A DNA stretch of 64,000 bases. Source: Pseudomonas sp. MM223 (GTDB taxonomy: Bacteria > Pseudomonadota > Gammaproteobacteria > Pseudomonadales > Pseudomonadaceae). The notes under the pieces are model-generated. The model was given only the letters and a program-made list of their open reading frames with translations. It had not been told where the DNA came from and did no database searches. Both the position numbers and the translations under genes were made by a program. Numbering within the stretch: position 1 is the stretch's first letter; every line of letters begins with the position of its first letter. Of the stretch, positions 62,419-64,000 are shown one piece after another. The DNA is taken from NCBI GenBank assembly GCA_947090765.1, contig OX352322.1, positions 5,883,001 through 5,947,000 of the forward strand. Reading direction: 5' to 3'.

Positions 62419-63175
62419 CCCGGGCTGTTCGGCAACCTGTGCATCATCGATACGCCCGGCTACAATCCGGGTACCACGGGTGGGGCCGCAGCCTCCGACC
62501 GTAGCACTGCAGCCTCCCTGGTCAATCAGGCCTCGGCGCTGGTCTGGGTCATCGGCCTTGACCCGGCCGGGACCATCGACCAGTCCGACATCGAGTCCAC
62601 GCCGTTCCGCGCAGAGTCGCTGTATATCGTGTTGAACAAGGCGGATGTGAAGTCTCAGGACGATATTCTTGAGATCATGCAGCAAGTAGCCGACGACCTG
62701 AGTTTCGCGGGTATCGAGTAGGCCGGCATGTACGCCTATTCGTCCACGCGCAAGAAAGACTACCCCTCCAGCGGCCTGGCGTTCGAGCAGTTCCTGCACT
62801 CGATCAACCGTAAAGTGGATGTAGTCGGTAAGGTTAACAGCAAGCTCGATACCGTATTCGATGCCTACAAGCAGGCCATCCAGGCCGATATTGCGCAACT
62901 GGAAGGCCGCAAGGGCGAGTTCAATGCGTTCAAGCTCGATGCGCTGGAAATAGGCGGAACGGCGCTGTTTGACAGAAATTGATCGAGCATTCCCCATCTC
63001 TGAGCAAATGTTCGATTCTTCCAGGCTGGAAAAACTCGTTGATGAATGCGAAGGCCTTCGTCGAACGCTCAAGCCGGCCGCTCGAAAAGCCCTGGAGGTT
63101 TGCGAACTCGTTCGCACCAGAACCTCTGTCGAGTCTGATGACTTCCTTCGCAACTCGAATACGCCGGTAAACGCC
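62419..63175 (+). pseudogene. Dynamin-like GTPase remnant
   Basis: The frame begins inside a G domain: LFGNLCIIDTPGYNPGTTGG (G3 motif DTPG), then LYIVLNKADVKSQDD (G4 NKAD), an in-frame TAG at 62719-62721, then MYAYSSTRKKDYPSSG and helical stalk sequence. Near 62968 it changes frame to TEIDRAFPISEQMFDSSRLEKLVDECEGLRRTL and fades near 63175. The N-terminal P-loop (G1) part is absent. So it is truncated, with one stop and one frameshift. The truncation point lies about 240 bp from the McrB-like gene start and may mark the island's edge. Confidence 0.78.
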
Positions 63176-63255
63176 GGCACACAGAGTGTTAATAACCCAG
63201 GCCTGCCTGCTGGCAGCCCGTTGCTGGCCAGGGCGCTGAACCCTGGCCTGTGCGC

Positions 63256-63456
63256 TCAAAATCGCCGCCGCGCCAGCAACTCCGCCAACGCCCCTTCAAG
63301 CCACCCTGCGGTGCGCATCTTCAGTGCCTTGCTCCCGCACCTCGGGCACTGGTCAAACCACTCGCCGGGCATCAGCGCATCACTTTGCAGTGCCACTGTC
63401 TTTGTCCAACCGCATCCTTCACATTCAAAGGTGAAGGGCCTGGGTTTGATGGGCAT
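63256..63456 (-). CDS. Small zinc-ribbon protein
   Basis: A 66-residue protein with two CxxC knuckles, FECEGCGW and DQCPRCGSKAL, separated by about 25 residues, forming one zinc ribbon. The start at 63456 (MPIKPRPFTFEC) has AAGGAGC upstream; the longer frame is antisense of the ADP-ribosylglycohydrolase gene. It is 46 bases downstream of that gene on the same strand, so probably co-transcribed. Function unknown; small ribbons often bind nucleic acid or serve as protein-protein modules. Confidence 0.75.
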   Translation of the reverse strand: MPIKPRPFTFECEGCGWTKTVALQSDALMPGEWFDQCPRCGSKALKMRTAGWLEGALAELLARRRF

Positions 63457-63502
63457 TCTAAAGCTCCTTGGTCTCTTCGCTGATGTATTGCCATCGGTGC
63501 AT

Positions 63503-64000
63503 TCAACTGCCCGGATAAGCCAATTCGATCTGCTCGTCGAACGCGCCACCCAACCCGCAGTAATCACGTGGAACACGCTCAAGATCCTCGGCTACCTGCA
63601 CGATCACCTGGCGCAGTTCCAGGCGTTCGAACCAGCGGGCAGGAATGGCAGCAGCACCATACTGGGCACCCAACAAGTGCCCGGCGACAAGCCCTGTGCT
63701 GTTGCTATCGCCACTGTGATTCACCGCCGTGATCACCCCTTCTTCGAGTGATCGTGCTGTCAGCGCACACCACAGTCCAATCGCCAGCGCCTGCTCGGCA
63801 ACCCACCCACCGCCAAGGTCGCCAATGCGTTGCGGGGTGGGTGTATAGCCCTCGTAGTAGAAAAACAGCACGCGCTCGATGAGGCTGCGCGTTTCTTCCA
63901 TACCAGGTACTTGCCCATATTTGGCCAAGCTTTGAGTTACCGCGTGTTCCAGGCTGTCTTGTCTTTCGACAACACGCTGAAGAATGTCGGCGAATAGCCC
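63503..64000 (-). CDS. ADP-ribosylglycohydrolase family protein (5' end outside window)
   Basis: The last 165 codons of an ADP-ribosylglycohydrolase (DraG-like). The key motif is AVNHSGDSNSTGLVAGHLLGAQYG, with the H-x-GDS-(D/N)-S-TG metal-binding residues. Other matches are GGGWVAEQALAIGLWCAL and IPARWFERLE. The frame is open to the window edge, so the N-terminus lies beyond base 64000. These enzymes remove ADP-ribose from proteins or nucleic acids or hydrolyse related compounds. It may be core or accessory; a role in defence or toxin reversal cannot be shown here. Confidence 0.88.
   Translation of the reverse strand, partial: GLFADILQRVVERQDSLEHAVTQSLAKYGQVPGMEETRSLIERVLFFYYEGYTPTPQRIGDLGGGWVAEQALAIGLWCALTARSLEEGVITAVNHSGDSNSTGLVAGHLLGAQYGAAAIPARWFERLELRQVIVQVAEDLERVPRDYCGLGGAFDEQIELAYPGS

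Overview
The window looks like chromosomal DNA of a Pseudomonas putida-group bacterium. The grounds are the GC-rich coding, a pair of inverted REP elements of the P. putida type, and a tmRNA gene whose tag reads ANDENYGAEFKLAA. Upstream of the tmRNA are the 3' part of a D-lactate dehydrogenase-type FAD/Fe-S oxidase and a small periplasmic protein. From the 3' end of ssrA onward nearly everything looks accessory.

Layout. 1-3336: core-like genes and ssrA. 3337-4776: a P4-type tyrosine integrase beside the ssrA end, broken by a one-base frameshift. 5129-9281: a five-gene module (zinc-ribbon/glycine-zipper protein, DUF932 protein, YqaJ-type nuclease, putative metal-binding protein, RadC-like JAMM protein) plus a small membrane protein. 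9383-22041: a truncated SDR, a VOC protein, then a long minus-strand operon (dipeptide-type ABC importer, epimerase, PuuE-like hydrolase, SDR, hydantoinase, hydratase) opposite a GntR/FCD regulator; this suggests uptake and breakdown of a cyclic amide or ureide. 22042-31618: a scrap zone with a truncated unknown gene, an IS3 element, an aldehyde dehydrogenase, an IS5 element, an MFS remnant fused to a truncated group II intron, an IS66 element and an IS3 remnant.

31906-45866 is a nitrogen-scavenging cluster. It encodes an N-carbamoylsarcosine amidase-like hydrolase, HyuA/HyuB, a CodA-type deaminase, two NCS1 permeases, and LysR and PucR regulators. Together these match the route creatinine -> N-methylhydantoin -> N-carbamoylsarcosine -> sarcosine known from P. 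putida 77. Four of the genes (hyuB, codA, pucR, codB) carry single-base frameshifts as written, so the pathway is either decaying or the sequence has indel errors. 46111-49604 holds further remnants, an AT-rich orphan gene and a complete IS5 element with a CTAA target duplication.

49745-53767 is a second, diverged copy of the 5129-9092 module in the same order, including its internal terminators and a shared upstream motif. After it comes the most interesting cargo (54892-62174): a 1304-residue protein with an Xre-type helix-turn-helix and two complete DNA methyltransferase units. It converges with a two-gene McrB-like/McrC-like operon. I read this as a methylation-coupled McrBC-type restriction system analogous to LlaJI/BsuMI but with a fused, self-regulating double methyltransferase. 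The window closes with a decayed dynamin-like GTPase, a zinc-ribbon protein and part of an ADP-ribosylglycohydrolase. I found no second copy of the ssrA end, so the far boundary of the island is not visible.
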